NCBI RefSeq assembly: GCF_008271805.1 | Contig: NZ_VSRY01000122.1 | Span: 1-64,000 of the forward strand | DNA length: 64,000 bases | From: Streptomyces sp. TRM49041 | Lineage (GTDB): Bacteria; Actinomycetota; Actinomycetes; Streptomycetales; Streptomycetaceae | Direction: 5' to 3' | The notes under the pieces: model-generated | What the model was told of the DNA's origin: nothing | Seen by the model: only the letters and a program-made list of their open reading frames with translations | Databases searched by the model: none | Made by a program: the position numbers and the translations under genes | In this document: positions 49,973-62,212 of the stretch, piece after piece | How positions within the stretch are numbered: position 1 is the stretch's first letter | How the letters are laid out: each line of letters opens with the position of its first letter

Positions 49973-50542
49973 TCAGAGGGAGTCCAGAAACGCCAGCGCC
50001 GTCGCCCACGTCCGCTCGGCCGCTTCCGCCTCGTGGTCGGCCAGGTCCGGGTCGGTGTACAGATGCCCCGCACCCCGGTAGCGGTGGACCTCGACGTCCG
50101 CCCCGGCCCTGCCCATCTGGAGGTACCAGGTGTTCAGCCAGTCGTCCGGCTCGAACGGGTCCGGGTCGGCGACATGCAGTTGGACCGGCAGGCCGCCCAC
50201 CGAGGCGTCCTCGGGCACGTCGTACGTGCCGTGCAGAAGCAGCAGCCCGCGCGTCTTCTCGTCGGCCATGGCCAGCATCTGGGCGAACGCGGCGCCCAGC
50301 GAGAACCCCGCGTACACGAGCCCGCCGTCGGAGTGCGGGGCCGCGGCCGAGACGGCGCGCTTCACCAGCTCGTCCCAGCCGATGCGGTCCTTGATCGCCG
50401 TGCCCTCCTCCGCGGTTCCGGCGGTTTGGCCGTCGTAGAGGTCGGGCACGTGCACCTGGTGCCCGGCGGCGCGCAGCCGGTCGGCGGCCGCGTGGACGGC
50501 CGGGCGTGGACCGTAGACCGAGTGGAACAGAATGATCTCCAT
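49973..50542 (-). CDS. Dienelactone-hydrolase-family protein
   Basis: The 189-residue alpha/beta hydrolase has a nucleophile elbow GFSLGAAFA (about residue 80) with Ser instead of the Cys of classical dienelactone hydrolase, an Asp in LHVADPDPFEPDDW and a His in GAGHLYTDPDL. It is therefore probably a serine esterase of unknown substrate. It is divergent from the mechanosensitive channel gene with a 38-bp gap. Confidence 0.85.
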   Translation of the reverse strand: MEIILFHSVYGPRPAVHAAADRLRAAGHQVHVPDLYDGQTAGTAEEGTAIKDRIGWDELVKRAVSAAAPHSDGGLVYAGFSLGAAFAQMLAMADEKTRGLLLLHGTYDVPEDASVGGLPVQLHVADPDPFEPDDWLNTWYLQMGRAGADVEVHRYRGAGHLYTDPDLADHEAEAAERTWATALAFLDSL

Positions 50543-50580
50543 TCGGTCATCCTGCCACTTTCCGTCTAGCGTTCGGTGTC

Positions 50581-51690
50581 ATGGAGAACGTGCTGCGTCC
50601 GTTGATCGTCCTCGGTGGCTCGGTGGTATTCACCGTGCTCGTCGGCTGGCTCGCCGACCTGTTGCTGCGGCGAGCCGACAGCCGCCACCCGGAGACCCCG
50701 CTGTGGGGGCTGCTGCGCCGCTGCGCGCCGCCCCTCCAACTCGTCCTGCTGACCGCGCTGCTGCGCGCCTCGTACCGGGAGACGGACTGGCGGCTCATCC
50801 AGGACAACGAGGTGGGGATAGGACGCGGTCTGACCGTCGTACTGATCGGTGCGAGCGCCTGGCTGGTGATGCGAATCGCATCTGCGGCCGTCGAGGCGAC
50901 GTACGCCCGCTACGCGGCGACGACCCAGGACGCGGACCGGCTGCGCCGAGTGCGTACGCAGGTCAGCCTCATCATGCAGATCCTCACGGCGGTGGTCGCG
51001 GTCGTGGCGCTGGCGGCGATGCTGCTGACCTTCCCCGACTTCCGGGCGATCGGTACGTCGGTGCTGGCGTCCGCCGGCATCATCGGCATCGTCGCGGGTG
51101 TGGCCGCCCAGTCCACGCTCAGCAATGTCTTCGCCGGGTTCCAGATCGCGTTCGGCGACATGGTGCGGATCGGCGACACGGTGGTGGTGGAGGGCGAGTG
51201 GGGCGTGGTCGAGGAGGTCACGCTGACGTTCCTCACCGTACGGACCTGGGACGAGCGCCGGATCACCATGCCCGTCTCGTACTTCACCAGCAAGCCCTTC
51301 GAGAACTGGTCGCGCGGCGGGGCAGAGATCACCGGCACGGTCTACTTCCACCTCGACCACGCGGCGCCCGTCCTGCTGATGCGGGAGCGGCTGCGGGAGT
51401 TCCTGGGCGAGTCCCCCGCGTGGGACGGCAGGGGCTGGTCGTTGGTGGTGACGGACACCACACCCAGCACCATGGTGGTGCGGGCGGTGGTGACCGCAAA
51501 GAACGCCGACGACGTGTGGACGCTGCGGTGCGCCGTACGTGAGCAGTTGATCGCCTGGCTGTACGAGCACCATCCGTACGCGCTGCCCCGCGTGGCCACG
51601 ACCATGGCACCCGCCCGGTACCCGGGACCCGACGGTGACGGCTCAGCCGTGGAGCCGGGCCACGACCGGGGGGCTTCGCCCCGCGGATAG
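50581..51690 (+). CDS. Small-conductance mechanosensitive channel, MscS family
   Basis: The 369-residue protein has four membrane segments; the last is the pore helix with small residues (AGIIGIVAGVAAQSTLSNVFAG, about residues 165-186). The MscS beta domain (GDMVRIGDTVVVEGEWGVVEEVTLTFLTVRTWD) and an alpha/beta C-terminal domain follow. It releases solutes on hypoosmotic shock. The last 20 residues are hydrophilic and variable. Confidence 0.93.
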   Translation: MENVLRPLIVLGGSVVFTVLVGWLADLLLRRADSRHPETPLWGLLRRCAPPLQLVLLTALLRASYRETDWRLIQDNEVGIGRGLTVVLIGASAWLVMRIASAAVEATYARYAATTQDADRLRRVRTQVSLIMQILTAVVAVVALAAMLLTFPDFRAIGTSVLASAGIIGIVAGVAAQSTLSNVFAGFQIAFGDMVRIGDTVVVEGEWGVVEEVTLTFLTVRTWDERRITMPVSYFTSKPFENWSRGGAEITGTVYFHLDHAAPVLLMRERLREFLGESPAWDGRGWSLVVTDTTPSTMVVRAVVTAKNADDVWTLRCAVREQLIAWLYEHHPYALPRVATTMAPARYPGPDGDGSAVEPGHDRGASPRG

Positions 51691-51756
51691 CACGGACGGG
51701 CTGCCGGGCCCGGCGGCGGGCCGGTCAGGGCTCACGCCGCCATGCGAGGGCGCGCC

Positions 51757-52224
51757 TCAGAGCGTTCGGCGCATGGCGAGGTGCGGTATGCCCGCGTCGG
51801 GGAACTCCGCACCGTACGCCTCGTATCCGAGCCGCTCGTAGAAGCCCAGCGCCTGGGTCTGCGCGTGCAGGTCCACCGCGGTCAGGCCGCGCGCCCGCGC
51901 CGCGTCCTCGATGGCCCGCACGAGCGCGACGCCGATGCCGAGGCCACGGGCGGCCTTACTGACGGCGAGCCGGCCGAGCGCGCCCACGCCCTCGGCGCCA
52001 CCGGTCCGGCCGGCCGCGTCCGGGCCGTACAGGAGCCGGCCGGTGCCGAGCGCGACGGCGTCGGCGGTGCGGACGGCGAGGACATGCACGGCCGTCGCGT
52101 CGTACGCGTCGTACTCGATCTCCTCGGGCACGCCCTGCTCGACGACGAAGACCTCGCGGCGGACGGCGAAGGCCGACTCCCGGTCCGACTCCGTGAGCAC
52201 CTCGCGCACCTCGTAGGGGCTCAT
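51757..52224 (-). CDS. GNAT-family N-acetyltransferase
   Basis: The 155-residue protein shows the acetyl-CoA site [20 protein letters not shown] (about residues 83-102) and the C-terminal [20 protein letters not shown]. The N-terminal [20 protein letters not shown] is typical of the YjcF/ElaA-like subgroup. Substrate unknown. Its ATG overlaps the stop of the pseudouridine synthase gene (ATGA). Confidence 0.9.
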   Translation of the reverse strand: MSPYEVREVLTESDRESAFAVRREVFVVEQGVPEEIEYDAYDATAVHVLAVRTADAVALGTGRLLYGPDAAGRTGGAEGVGALGRLAVSKAARGLGIGVALVRAIEDAARARGLTAVDLHAQTQALGFYERLGYEAYGAEFPDAGIPHLAMRRTL

Positions 52225-53162
52225 GCGCTCTCCGCGGCGATGGTGTCCAGCGCGTGCTGGAGGTCGGCCGGGTAGTCGCTCGCGAACTCGACCCACTGGC
52301 CGTCCGAGGGGTGCTCGAAGCCCAGCCGCACGGCGTGCAGCCACTGGCGGGTGAGGCCGAGCCGCTTGGCGAGGGTCGGGTCCGCGCCGTACGTCAGGTC
52401 GCCGACGCAGGGATGGCGATGCGCGGACATGTGGACGCGGATCTGGTGTGTACGGCCCGTCTCCAGCTTGATGTCGAGCAGGGACGCGGCGCGGTACGCC
52501 TCGATCAGGTCGTAGTGCGTGACGGACGGCTTGCCGTCGGCGGTGACCGCCCACTTGTAGTCGTGATTCGGGTGGCGGCCGATCGGCGCGTCGATGGTGC
52601 CGCTCAGCGGGTCCGGGTGGCCCTGCACCAGCGCGTGGTACCGCTTGTCGACGACCCGCTCGCGGAACTGGGCCTTCAGCAGCGTGTAGGCGCGCTCGGA
52701 CTTGGCGACGACCATCAGACCCGACGTGCCGACGTCGAGGCGGTGCACGATGCCCTGGCGCTCGGCGGCGCCGGAGGTGGAGATCCGGTACCCGGCGGCG
52801 GCGAGACCGCCGATCACGGTCGTGCCGGTCCAGCCGGGGCTCGGGTGCGCGGCGACGCCGACCGGCTTCACGATCACGACGATGTCGTCGTCGTCATGGA
52901 CGATCTCCATGCCCTCGACCGGCTCGGCGACGATCTGCACGGGCGCGGGTGCGCCGGGCATCTCGACCTCGAGCCAGGCACCGCCGCTGACCCGCTCGGA
53001 CTTGCCGACGACGGAGCCGTCGACCAGGACCTTCCCGGAGGCGGCCAGCTCGGCCGCCTTCGTGCGGGAGAATCCGAACATGCGGGCGATGGCGGCGTCG
53101 ACGCGCTCGCCTTCGAGGCCATCGGGAACGGGCAGCGTACGGATCTCGGGAATCGTGCTCAC
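52221..53162 (-). CDS. RluD-family pseudouridine synthase
   Basis: The 313-residue enzyme isomerises uridines in 23S rRNA. It has an N-terminal S4 RNA-binding domain ([20 protein letters not shown], about residues 26-45) and the catalytic Asp in [18 protein letters not shown] (about residue 142), then [22 protein letters not shown] start. It lies downstream of lspA on the same strand, separated by about 65 bp. Confidence 0.95.
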   Translation of the reverse strand: MSTIPEIRTLPVPDGLEGERVDAAIARMFGFSRTKAAELAASGKVLVDGSVVGKSERVSGGAWLEVEMPGAPAPVQIVAEPVEGMEIVHDDDDIVVIVKPVGVAAHPSPGWTGTTVIGGLAAAGYRISTSGAAERQGIVHRLDVGTSGLMVVAKSERAYTLLKAQFRERVVDKRYHALVQGHPDPLSGTIDAPIGRHPNHDYKWAVTADGKPSVTHYDLIEAYRAASLLDIKLETGRTHQIRVHMSAHRHPCVGDLTYGADPTLAKRLGLTRQWLHAVRLGFEHPSDGQWVEFASDYPADLQHALDTIAAESA

Positions 53163-53226
53163 CCGTCGAGTATGCCTTGTCGGCGGGGTCGCCCGGTCAG
53201 CCCTGTGGACAACCGCGGACAGCCGG

Positions 53227-53787
53227 TCAGTCCTTGTGGACGGTCCCGTCGGGATCCAGGCCCTTGAACGAAAGGATCACGATGAGGAAGCCGCCGCAGA
53301 CGATCGCCGAGTCCGCGAGGTTGAAGACGGCGAAGTGCGCGGGCGCGATGAAGTCCACGACCGCGCCCTCGAAGACGCCCGGCGCCCGGAAGATCCGGTC
53401 GGTGAGGTTGCCGAGCGCCCCGCCCAGCAGCAGACCGAGGGCGATCGCCCAGGGCAGGCTGTACAGCTTCCGCGCCAGCCGCACGATCACGACGATGACG
53501 GCGGCCGCGATGACGGTGAAGAGCACCGTGAACGCCTCGCCGATACCGAACGCCGCGCCCGGGTTCCGTACGGCCTCGAACTTGAGCAGACCGTCGATGA
53601 CCACGATCGGGTCGTGGTGCTCCAGCCGGGCCACGACGAGTATCTTGCTGCCGAGGTCCAGCAGGTAGGCGACGAGGGCCACGGCGAAGAGCGCCACGAC
53701 CCTGCGCCGGCCCTTGGGCCGCTCGGCGGGAGCCCCGGCCTCGTCGTCAACATCCGGCGTACCGATGACGTGCTCCGCCTCTGCCAC
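53227..53787 (-). CDS. lspA: Lipoprotein signal peptidase
   Basis: The 186-residue membrane aspartic protease removes the signal peptide from diacylglyceryl prolipoproteins, the step after Lgt. Four membrane segments and the catalytic Asp residues in [13 protein letters not shown] and [14 protein letters not shown] are present. A 30-residue hydrophilic N-terminus precedes the first segment. GTG start with GAGGG 6 nt upstream. A perfect palindrome AACCTAGGTT lies at 53799-53808 in its leader. Confidence 0.96.
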   Translation of the reverse strand: MAEAEHVIGTPDVDDEAGAPAERPKGRRRVVALFAVALVAYLLDLGSKILVVARLEHHDPIVVIDGLLKFEAVRNPGAAFGIGEAFTVLFTVIAAAVIVVIVRLARKLYSLPWAIALGLLLGGALGNLTDRIFRAPGVFEGAVVDFIAPAHFAVFNLADSAIVCGGFLIVILSFKGLDPDGTVHKD

Positions 53788-53844
53788 GTGAGTCCCTCAA
53801 CCTAGGTTCCTGACTGTGACGAGGGTACGGCACACGCCTGCGGA

Positions 53845-55245
53845 TCAGCCCCGCCGCTCCTGTTTCTGCTTGTCCTCGACGCAGAGGGTCGCGCGCGGGA
53901 ACGCCTGCATGCGGGCCTTGCCGATGGGCTTGCCGCAGATCTCGCAGAGTCCGTACGTACCCGCGTCGATCCGCTGCAGTGCGTGCTCGGTCTGCTCCAG
54001 CGTCGCGCGGGCGTTCGCGGCCAGGGCCATCTCGTGCTCGCGCGTGATGTTCTTGGTGCCGGTGTCGGCCTCGTCGTGACCGGCGCCTTCCCCGGAGTCC
54101 CGCATCAGGCCGGTCAGCGCCGCCTCGGAGGCGGCGATCTCCTCCTGGAGGCGGTGCGCCTCGCTCTCCAGGCCGGCCCGGGCCTCCGCGACCTCCCCGG
54201 GCGTCCACGGCTCCTCGCCCGGCCGTACGGCGAGTTCCTCGGGCGCCGCCTCGGCGAGCCCGCGGGCCGGAGGCACAGGCGCGCCGGCCGCCGTGGTCAC
54301 GTCCGCCGTCTTCTTCGCTGCCACGGTCCTGGCTCCTGTCTCCTCCGCGGCGGCCGCCTCCTTGGCGGCCGCTCTCCTGCCCGGCGCCTTCTTGGCAGAC
54401 GCCTTCTTCGCGTGCGCTCCGGCGGCGGGCGGCGCGGTCGTCGGCGTCGCCTCCACCGCGGGGGCCTCGACAGCCGTGACCCCGGTGGCCCGCGCTGCCT
54501 CGGCGGACGTCTCCGCGGCGGCCGCCCCAGTGGTGGCGGCCTTCGTGGCGGCCTTCGTGGTGGCGGTCTTCCTGCTCGCCGCCTTCGTCGTGGCCGCCTT
54601 CCGGGACGGCGCCTTACCGGCAGGCGCTTCCTCGGCTGCCGCCTTCCGGGCGGGTGCCCTCTTCGCAGGCCCCTTCTTTGCCGGTGCCTTCATCACGGGC
54701 GCCTCCTCAGCGGCTGCCTTCTTGGCCGGTGCCTTCTTGGCCGGTGCCTTCTTCGCGGCCGCTTTGCCGGCGGCCGCCTTCTTGGCGGGTGCCTTCTTGG
54801 CGGGTGCCTTCTTGGCGGCCGCTTTGCCGGCGGCCGCCTTCTTGGTCGATGCTCTCTTGTCGGGTACTTCCTTCGTGGCCGGCTCCTTGGTGGGCACCTG
54901 CTTCTTCGCGGGCACCTTCTTGGCCGCCGCCTTCTTCGTGGGCGTGTCCTTGGCGGATGCTTTCCCCGCACGTGACTTCGCGGATGCGCTCCCGGCCGCC
55001 TTTTTTTCGGCCGCCCTTTTCGCGGTCGCCTTTCTCGCGGGAGCCTTCTCGGCCACCGTCTCCTCCGCGGCCGCCTTCCGCGCGGCCGCTCTCCCGACGG
55101 GGGCCGTCTTCTTCGGGGCAGGCTCCTTGGAGGTGGACCGCGACGTGGTGCTCTTCCTGGCGCCCGTGTTCTTGGCCGACGCCGACCCCGCCGCGGCGGA
55201 ACGTGTGGACGCCGTCTTCTTGACGGCGGTCTTCTTCGCCACCAT
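53845..55245 (-). CDS. DksA/TraR-type protein with histone-like Lys/Ala-rich arm
   Basis: The 466-residue protein has two very different parts. Residues about 1-320 are Lys/Ala-rich and full of short repeats (units such as KKAPAKKAPAKKAAAGKAA), like histone H1 or the tails of mycobacterial HupB; they should bind DNA or RNA. Residues about 360-466 form a DksA/TraR module with a helical hairpin and a zinc-finger region GLCEICGKPIGKARMQAFP then RATLCVED. Only three of the four usual finger cysteines are present; the fourth is Asp. The gene is next to lspA and ileS. Confidence 0.88.
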   Translation of the reverse strand: MVAKKTAVKKTASTRSAAAGSASAKNTGARKSTTSRSTSKEPAPKKTAPVGRAAARKAAAEETVAEKAPARKATAKRAAEKKAAGSASAKSRAGKASAKDTPTKKAAAKKVPAKKQVPTKEPATKEVPDKRASTKKAAAGKAAAKKAPAKKAPAKKAAAGKAAAKKAPAKKAPAKKAAAEEAPVMKAPAKKGPAKRAPARKAAAEEAPAGKAPSRKAATTKAASRKTATTKAATKAATTGAAAAETSAEAARATGVTAVEAPAVEATPTTAPPAAGAHAKKASAKKAPGRRAAAKEAAAAEETGARTVAAKKTADVTTAAGAPVPPARGLAEAAPEELAVRPGEEPWTPGEVAEARAGLESEAHRLQEEIAASEAALTGLMRDSGEGAGHDEADTGTKNITREHEMALAANARATLEQTEHALQRIDAGTYGLCEICGKPIGKARMQAFPRATLCVEDKQKQERRG

Positions 55246-55257
55246 GCCGCGGCCCCT

Positions 55258-55270
55258 TCACATATTGTGA
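55258..55270. promoter_or_regulatory. Palindrome upstream of the DksA-like gene
   Basis: TCACATATTGTGA has perfect 5-bp arms and a TAT centre. It lies 13-25 bp upstream of the start codon in an AT-rich patch unusual for this region, so it may be an operator or part of the promoter. The rest of 55271-55510 shows no gene. Confidence 0.4.
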
Positions 55271-55526
55271 TCTCGCTCGCGAATCGTGCTGGGACGATAA
55301 ATCGACTCCAGCCCCGCGGCAACGGGGCACGCCGCCGGTCCCGGCCAGCCGGTACCCGACCAGGCGAGCCTGCATGGCTTGTGCCCAGCCCCAGGGCCAG
55401 TAACCACCGAAATGCCCCCATTAGGGGCAGATCGGGACTCGTATCCCCATTCGGGTCAGTCCAGTCGTCGGCCGCGCCCGGGGAAACCTGTCGGCCGGTG
55501 TCCGTGCAGGCCCGTACACTGGGGCG

Positions 55527-55809
55527 CAGCGAAAGGCGTGGATGGGGACCAGTAGCGTCGCACGCAGCCATGAGCGACCCGGGGACGGTGAGAGCCCGGG
55601 GGCCAGCCCGATGTGAAGCATCACCCCGGAGCCGCCGGAAGAACGCCTTGAACAGTGGGCTCCGCCCACGGGCGCAAGGTCAGTAGAACCGGCTTCGCGA
55701 CCCCAATGAGGGGGCTTCGGGCGTATGTGCCCGGGGCCAAGGAGGGTGGTACCGCGGGAGCAGATGCTCTCGTCCCTCCGACGGAACGACGAACCTGTCC
55801 GCCGGAGGA
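55527..55809 (+). promoter_or_regulatory. Translational T-box riboswitch of ileS
   Basis: The leader has the T-box sequence AGGGTGGTACCGCGG at 55743-55757; the variable base T fits the A73 of tRNA-Ile. Stem I shows AGTA (near 55551), the distal GGTG-AGAGCC motif (55587-55596) and a specifier ATC (Ile) at 55620-55622 followed by A. CCCTCC (55774-55779) can pair either with GGAGGG at 55741-55746 (ribosome site free) or, as CCTCCG, with the ribosome site CGGAGG at 55803-55808 (blocked). Uncharged tRNA-Ile would thus switch translation on. A -10-like TACACT lies at 55515-55520. Confidence 0.9.
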
Positions 55810-55813
55810 TTCG

Positions 55814-58984
<3,171 letters not shown>

Positions 58985-59017
58985 GGCACCCCGGGGCACC
59001 GCCCCGGACCGCTGAAG

Positions 59018-59048
59018 GCCCCGGAATCCGCCCGGCGGATTCCGGGGC
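59018..59048 (+). terminator. Terminator after ileS
   Basis: A perfect 13-bp stem with 5-nt loop (59018-59030 with 59036-59048) is followed by TTTCCCTT and starts 33 nt past the stop. Confidence 0.85.
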
Positions 59049-59156
59049 TTTCCCTTGGAGAACAGGCCCTTGGAGAACAGGTCTGTGTGTCGGGTGCGGC
59101 CCTCGGGAGTTGTGGCGCCCGTTCCGCCGGGGGCCGATGCGGGCGGGATACCGAAA

Positions 59157-59196
59157 AGGGCCGGGGCCCAGGACGGAAGTCCTGGGCCCCGGCCCT
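59157..59196 (-). terminator. Strong terminator after divIVA
   Basis: A perfect 18-bp stem with a 4-nt loop (59157-59174 with 59179-59196) is followed by TTTT on the minus strand, a classical intrinsic terminator for divIVA, rare in such GC-rich DNA. Confidence 0.9.
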
Positions 59197-59239
59197 GCCG
59201 GTTGCCGACGGCTACGCGCTCACTACGCGGCCGGCTGCG

Positions 59240-60337
59240 TCAGTTGTCGTCCTCGTCGATGAGGAAGCCACGCATCGGGGACGGTGCCTGCTGCATCGGC
59301 TGCGGGGCCTGCGGCCGTACCGGTGCCATCGGCTGCGTCATCGCCGGCGACATCTGCTGCTGGCCGCCGTAGGACGGGCCGTTGCCCATCCCGGGCGATC
59401 CGCCCATCGTCTGGTTGCCGCCGTACGACGGGCCGCTCGCGCCGGCCGACGCCATCGACGGGGACGGCGGCAGCGACGGGGCCGCGGACGGGGTGCGCGG
59501 CGGGGCCAGCGACTCGTCGCCCTGGCTCTCCAGCTGGCGCAGCTGGCTCTCCAGGTAGGACTTCAGGCGCGTGCGGTACTCGCGCTCGAAGCCGCGCAGG
59601 TCCTCGACCTTGCGCTCCAGCGTGGCGCGGGCGGACTCCAGGGAGCCCATCGCGACGCGGTGCTTCTCCTGCGCGTCCCGCTCCAGCGCGTCGGCCTTGG
59701 CGCGGGCGTCGCGCTCCAGGCCCTCGGCGCGCGAACGGGCCTCACCGACGATCTTGTTGGCCTCGGAACGGGCCTCCGCGATCGCCTGGTCGGCGGTCTG
59801 CTGGGCCAGCGACAGTACGCGCGCGGCGCTGTCTCCGCCGGGACCCTGCTGGGGCATGCCCGGGCCGTGACCGCCCATGGGGCCACCCATCGGACCGCCC
59901 ATGGGGCCGCCCTGCATGGGACCGGGGCCGTGCGGGCCCTGCGGGCCGCCGTGGCCCTGCGGGCCACCGTGGCTGGGACCGGCCGGCAGCTGCGGCGCAC
60001 CGCCCGGCAGCTGGGGCGGGCCCATCTGCGGGGGCTGCTGCTGGACCGGCGGTCCGGATATGGCGGCGGGCACGGGACCACCGGGACCAGGACCACCGGG
60101 TCCCACGGGCCGTTCCTGCTGCTCCGGTGGTTTGCGCATGGCCTGCTGCTGGTTCTGCGCGGCGGCGCGCGTGGCGGCGGCCAGCTTCGCGCGCAGATCC
60201 TCGTTCTCGCGGAGCAGGCGGGTCAGCTCGGCCTCGACCTCGTCGAGGAAGGCATCGACCTCGTCCTCGTCATAGCCTTCTCGGAGACGGACGGTCGTGA
60301 ACTGCTTGTTCCGCACGTCCTCGGGGGTCAGCGGCAT
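59240..60337 (-). CDS. divIVA: Cell-polarity protein DivIVA
   Basis: The 365-residue coiled-coil protein marks hyphal tips and directs polar growth, and is essential in Streptomyces. The N-terminal membrane-binding domain is [20 protein letters not shown] then [15 protein letters not shown] (residues 4-38). A first coiled coil (to about 65) is followed by a Pro/Gly/Gln/Met-rich linker (about 70-165, with GPMGG repeated three times), a long second coiled coil (about 168-275) and a low-complexity tail ending [10 protein letters not shown]. The linker is typical of Streptomyces DivIVA. Confidence 0.96.
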   Translation of the reverse strand: MPLTPEDVRNKQFTTVRLREGYDEDEVDAFLDEVEAELTRLLRENEDLRAKLAAATRAAAQNQQQAMRKPPEQQERPVGPGGPGPGGPVPAAISGPPVQQQPPQMGPPQLPGGAPQLPAGPSHGGPQGHGGPQGPHGPGPMQGGPMGGPMGGPMGGHGPGMPQQGPGGDSAARVLSLAQQTADQAIAEARSEANKIVGEARSRAEGLERDARAKADALERDAQEKHRVAMGSLESARATLERKVEDLRGFEREYRTRLKSYLESQLRQLESQGDESLAPPRTPSAAPSLPPSPSMASAGASGPSYGGNQTMGGSPGMGNGPSYGGQQQMSPAMTQPMAPVRPQAPQPMQQAPSPMRGFLIDEDDN

Positions 60338-60386
60338 CTCTTCTTCACCTCTACGTAGTCGTCGGCAGTCGGCAGGACCGGATCGC

Positions 60387-60683
60387 TCACACCCTCATCG
60401 CGAAGCCACCCACGATGTTGAGCAGGATGTAGACGATGATCATCAGAACGAAGAAGGACAGGTCGAGTGCCACGCCCCCGAGACGCAACGGCGGGATGAA
60501 CCGCTGCAGAAGCTTCAGTGGTGGATCGGTGACAGTGTAGGTGGCCTCCAGAACGACCACCATCGCCTTGCCGGGTTGCCATGAACGGGCGAACTGGAAG
60601 ACGTACTGCATGACCAGCCGGAAGATCAGCAGGATCAGGAAGCACATCAGCGCGATGTAGACAACCTGTAGTGCGACGCCCAT
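60387..60683 (-). CDS. YggT-family membrane protein
   Basis: The 98-residue protein has two membrane segments (about residues 3-25 and 70-92) and the central conserved [19 protein letters not shown]. YggT is conserved in the division cluster of Gram-positive bacteria; its role is not well defined. ATG 60683 is chosen for the GAGAGGGA upstream; the longer frame begins in noncoding sequence. Confidence 0.92.
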   Translation of the reverse strand: MGVALQVVYIALMCFLILLIFRLVMQYVFQFARSWQPGKAMVVVLEATYTVTDPPLKLLQRFIPPLRLGGVALDLSFFVLMIIVYILLNIVGGFAMRV

Positions 60684-60750
60684 CCCGCGTTCCCTCTCCC
60701 CTGGCTCTCGTGTACCGGCCTTCCGGCCGGGTCGTTCCCGGTGTCGTGTC

Positions 60751-61368
60751 TCAGCTCTGGTTGAAGAATCCGCCCTCTGCGATGCGGGCCTTGTCCTCCG
60801 CCGTGACATCGACGTTAGCAGGCGACAACAGGAACACCTTCTGCGTCACTCGCTCAATGCTGCCATGCAGCCCGAAGACGAGACCGGCGGCAAAGTCGAC
60901 AAGTCGCTTCGCGTCCGTGTCATCCATCTCGGTGAGGTTCATGATCACAGGCGTGCCCTCGCGGAAGTGTTCCCCGATGGTACGGGCCTCGTTGTAGGTG
61001 CGGGGGTGCAGCGTCGTGATGCGGTAGGGCTCCCGCTCGGACACGACCTTGGGCATGATCACCGGTGCGTTCTTCTCCAGGCTCGGGCGTTCAGGTGTGA
61101 TGGACGCCACGGGGGCGATTCGGGCGGGTCGTCCGCTCTCAGCGGGAAGCGGAACGGGGTCGCGCTGAACCGGAGGCTGCGCTACCGGCACACGGACCGG
61201 CTCCTCGCGCTCCACCTGGCGCGGAGGCTGGTGACGCCGCCGGTCGCGCTCGGGCTCCGGCTCGAGCTCGGGTTCGAAGTCGTCGTCGGGGTCGAATCCC
61301 CGGCCGTCGTACCCATCGTCCTCCACGAGGCCGAGGTAGACCGCCATCTTGCGCATCGCGCCGGCCAT
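60751..61368 (-). CDS. sepF: Cell-division protein SepF
   Basis: The 205-residue protein links FtsZ to the membrane and bundles FtsZ filaments. The N-terminal amphipathic helix [16 protein letters not shown] anchors it. A long acidic/Pro-rich linker (about 20-95) leads to the SepF core: [38 protein letters not shown] and [20 protein letters not shown]. It is in the conserved order pgeF-yggS-sepF-yggT-divIVA. Confidence 0.95.
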   Translation of the reverse strand: MAGAMRKMAVYLGLVEDDGYDGRGFDPDDDFEPELEPEPERDRRRHQPPRQVEREEPVRVPVAQPPVQRDPVPLPAESGRPARIAPVASITPERPSLEKNAPVIMPKVVSEREPYRITTLHPRTYNEARTIGEHFREGTPVIMNLTEMDDTDAKRLVDFAAGLVFGLHGSIERVTQKVFLLSPANVDVTAEDKARIAEGGFFNQS

Positions 61369-61492
61369 TCTCCGATTCCTCCGCTCTGTGGTGGATCGGC
61401 AACGTCAGGTCGCGCCCGCGATCCACTGGGCCTGTCCGCTGTTCGGCGGAAAAGACCATATTTTCTACTGTGGTCCGACTTGCTTCGCGACG

Positions 61493-62212
61493 TTACCCGA
61501 GCCGAGGTCGGACTCCGAGCACCGCCGTACCGATGCGCACATGTGTCGCTCCGGCCGCCACCGCGTCCTCGAGGTCCGCACTCATCCCTGCTGACACCAT
61601 GTTCGCAGCCGGGCGGGTCGCGCGCAGGCTGGATGAGAATTCCATCAGCCGGTCGAAAGCGGCCCGTTGACGGCCCGCGTAGGGCCCGGCCAGCGGCGCC
61701 ACGGTCATCAGACCGCCGAGCCGGAGCCCGGGCGCGTCGTCGACGGCCGCCGCCAACTCCTCGATGCCCTCCGGCGCGACGCCCCCGCGCTCGCCCCGCT
61801 CGCCGGACTGGGCGTCGAGCGCCACCTGGAGCAGACAGTCGACCTCCCGCCGGGCCCGCACGGCGGCCGAGGACAGTGCCGAAACCAGCTTCAACCGGTC
61901 GACCGACTGCACGACCTGGGCATAACCGACCACGGAACGCACCTTGTTGGTCTGGAGCTGACCGACGAAGTGCCAGATCAGATCGAGATCGGCGCAGGCG
62001 GCGGCCTTAGGGGCGGCGTCCTGGTCCCGGTTCTCGGCGACATGGCGGACGCCGAGTTCATGGAGGAGCCGGACATCGTCGGCGGGGTACGTCTTGGTGA
62101 CCACGATCAGGGTCACGTCCTCGCGCGGGCGTCCGGCCGCCGCGCAGGCGGCGACGATACGTTCCTCCACCCGCGCCAGATTCTCCGCGAGTTCGGTCCT
62201 GCGGTCCGTCAT
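61493..62212 (-). CDS. YggS-family PLP homeostasis protein
   Basis: The 239-residue PLP-binding TIM barrel has the PLP lysine in LIVVTKTYPADDVR (about residue 40) and later VGQLQTNKVRSVV and AGMSADLEDAVAAGATHVRI with phosphate-binding residues. The N-terminal region reads HVAENRDQDAAPKA; many homologues have GENRVQE there. It regulates free PLP and amino-acid pools rather than catalysing a defined reaction. The start overlaps the pgeF stop (ATGA). Confidence 0.94.
   Translation of the reverse strand: MTDRRTELAENLARVEERIVAACAAAGRPREDVTLIVVTKTYPADDVRLLHELGVRHVAENRDQDAAPKAAACADLDLIWHFVGQLQTNKVRSVVGYAQVVQSVDRLKLVSALSSAAVRARREVDCLLQVALDAQSGERGERGGVAPEGIEELAAAVDDAPGLRLGGLMTVAPLAGPYAGRQRAAFDRLMEFSSSLRATRPAANMVSAGMSADLEDAVAAGATHVRIGTAVLGVRPRLG

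Noticed and set aside
54300..55250. Repetitive GC-rich block suggestive of a noncoding repeat array
   Set aside because: It is the Lys/Ala-rich arm of the DksA-like protein; the minus-strand frame is continuous, and codons rather than a fixed DNA unit are repeated.
59870..59910. Tandem repeat that might be a CRISPR-like or mobile repeat
   Set aside because: It is the in-frame GPMGG repeat of the DivIVA linker, three short coding units only.
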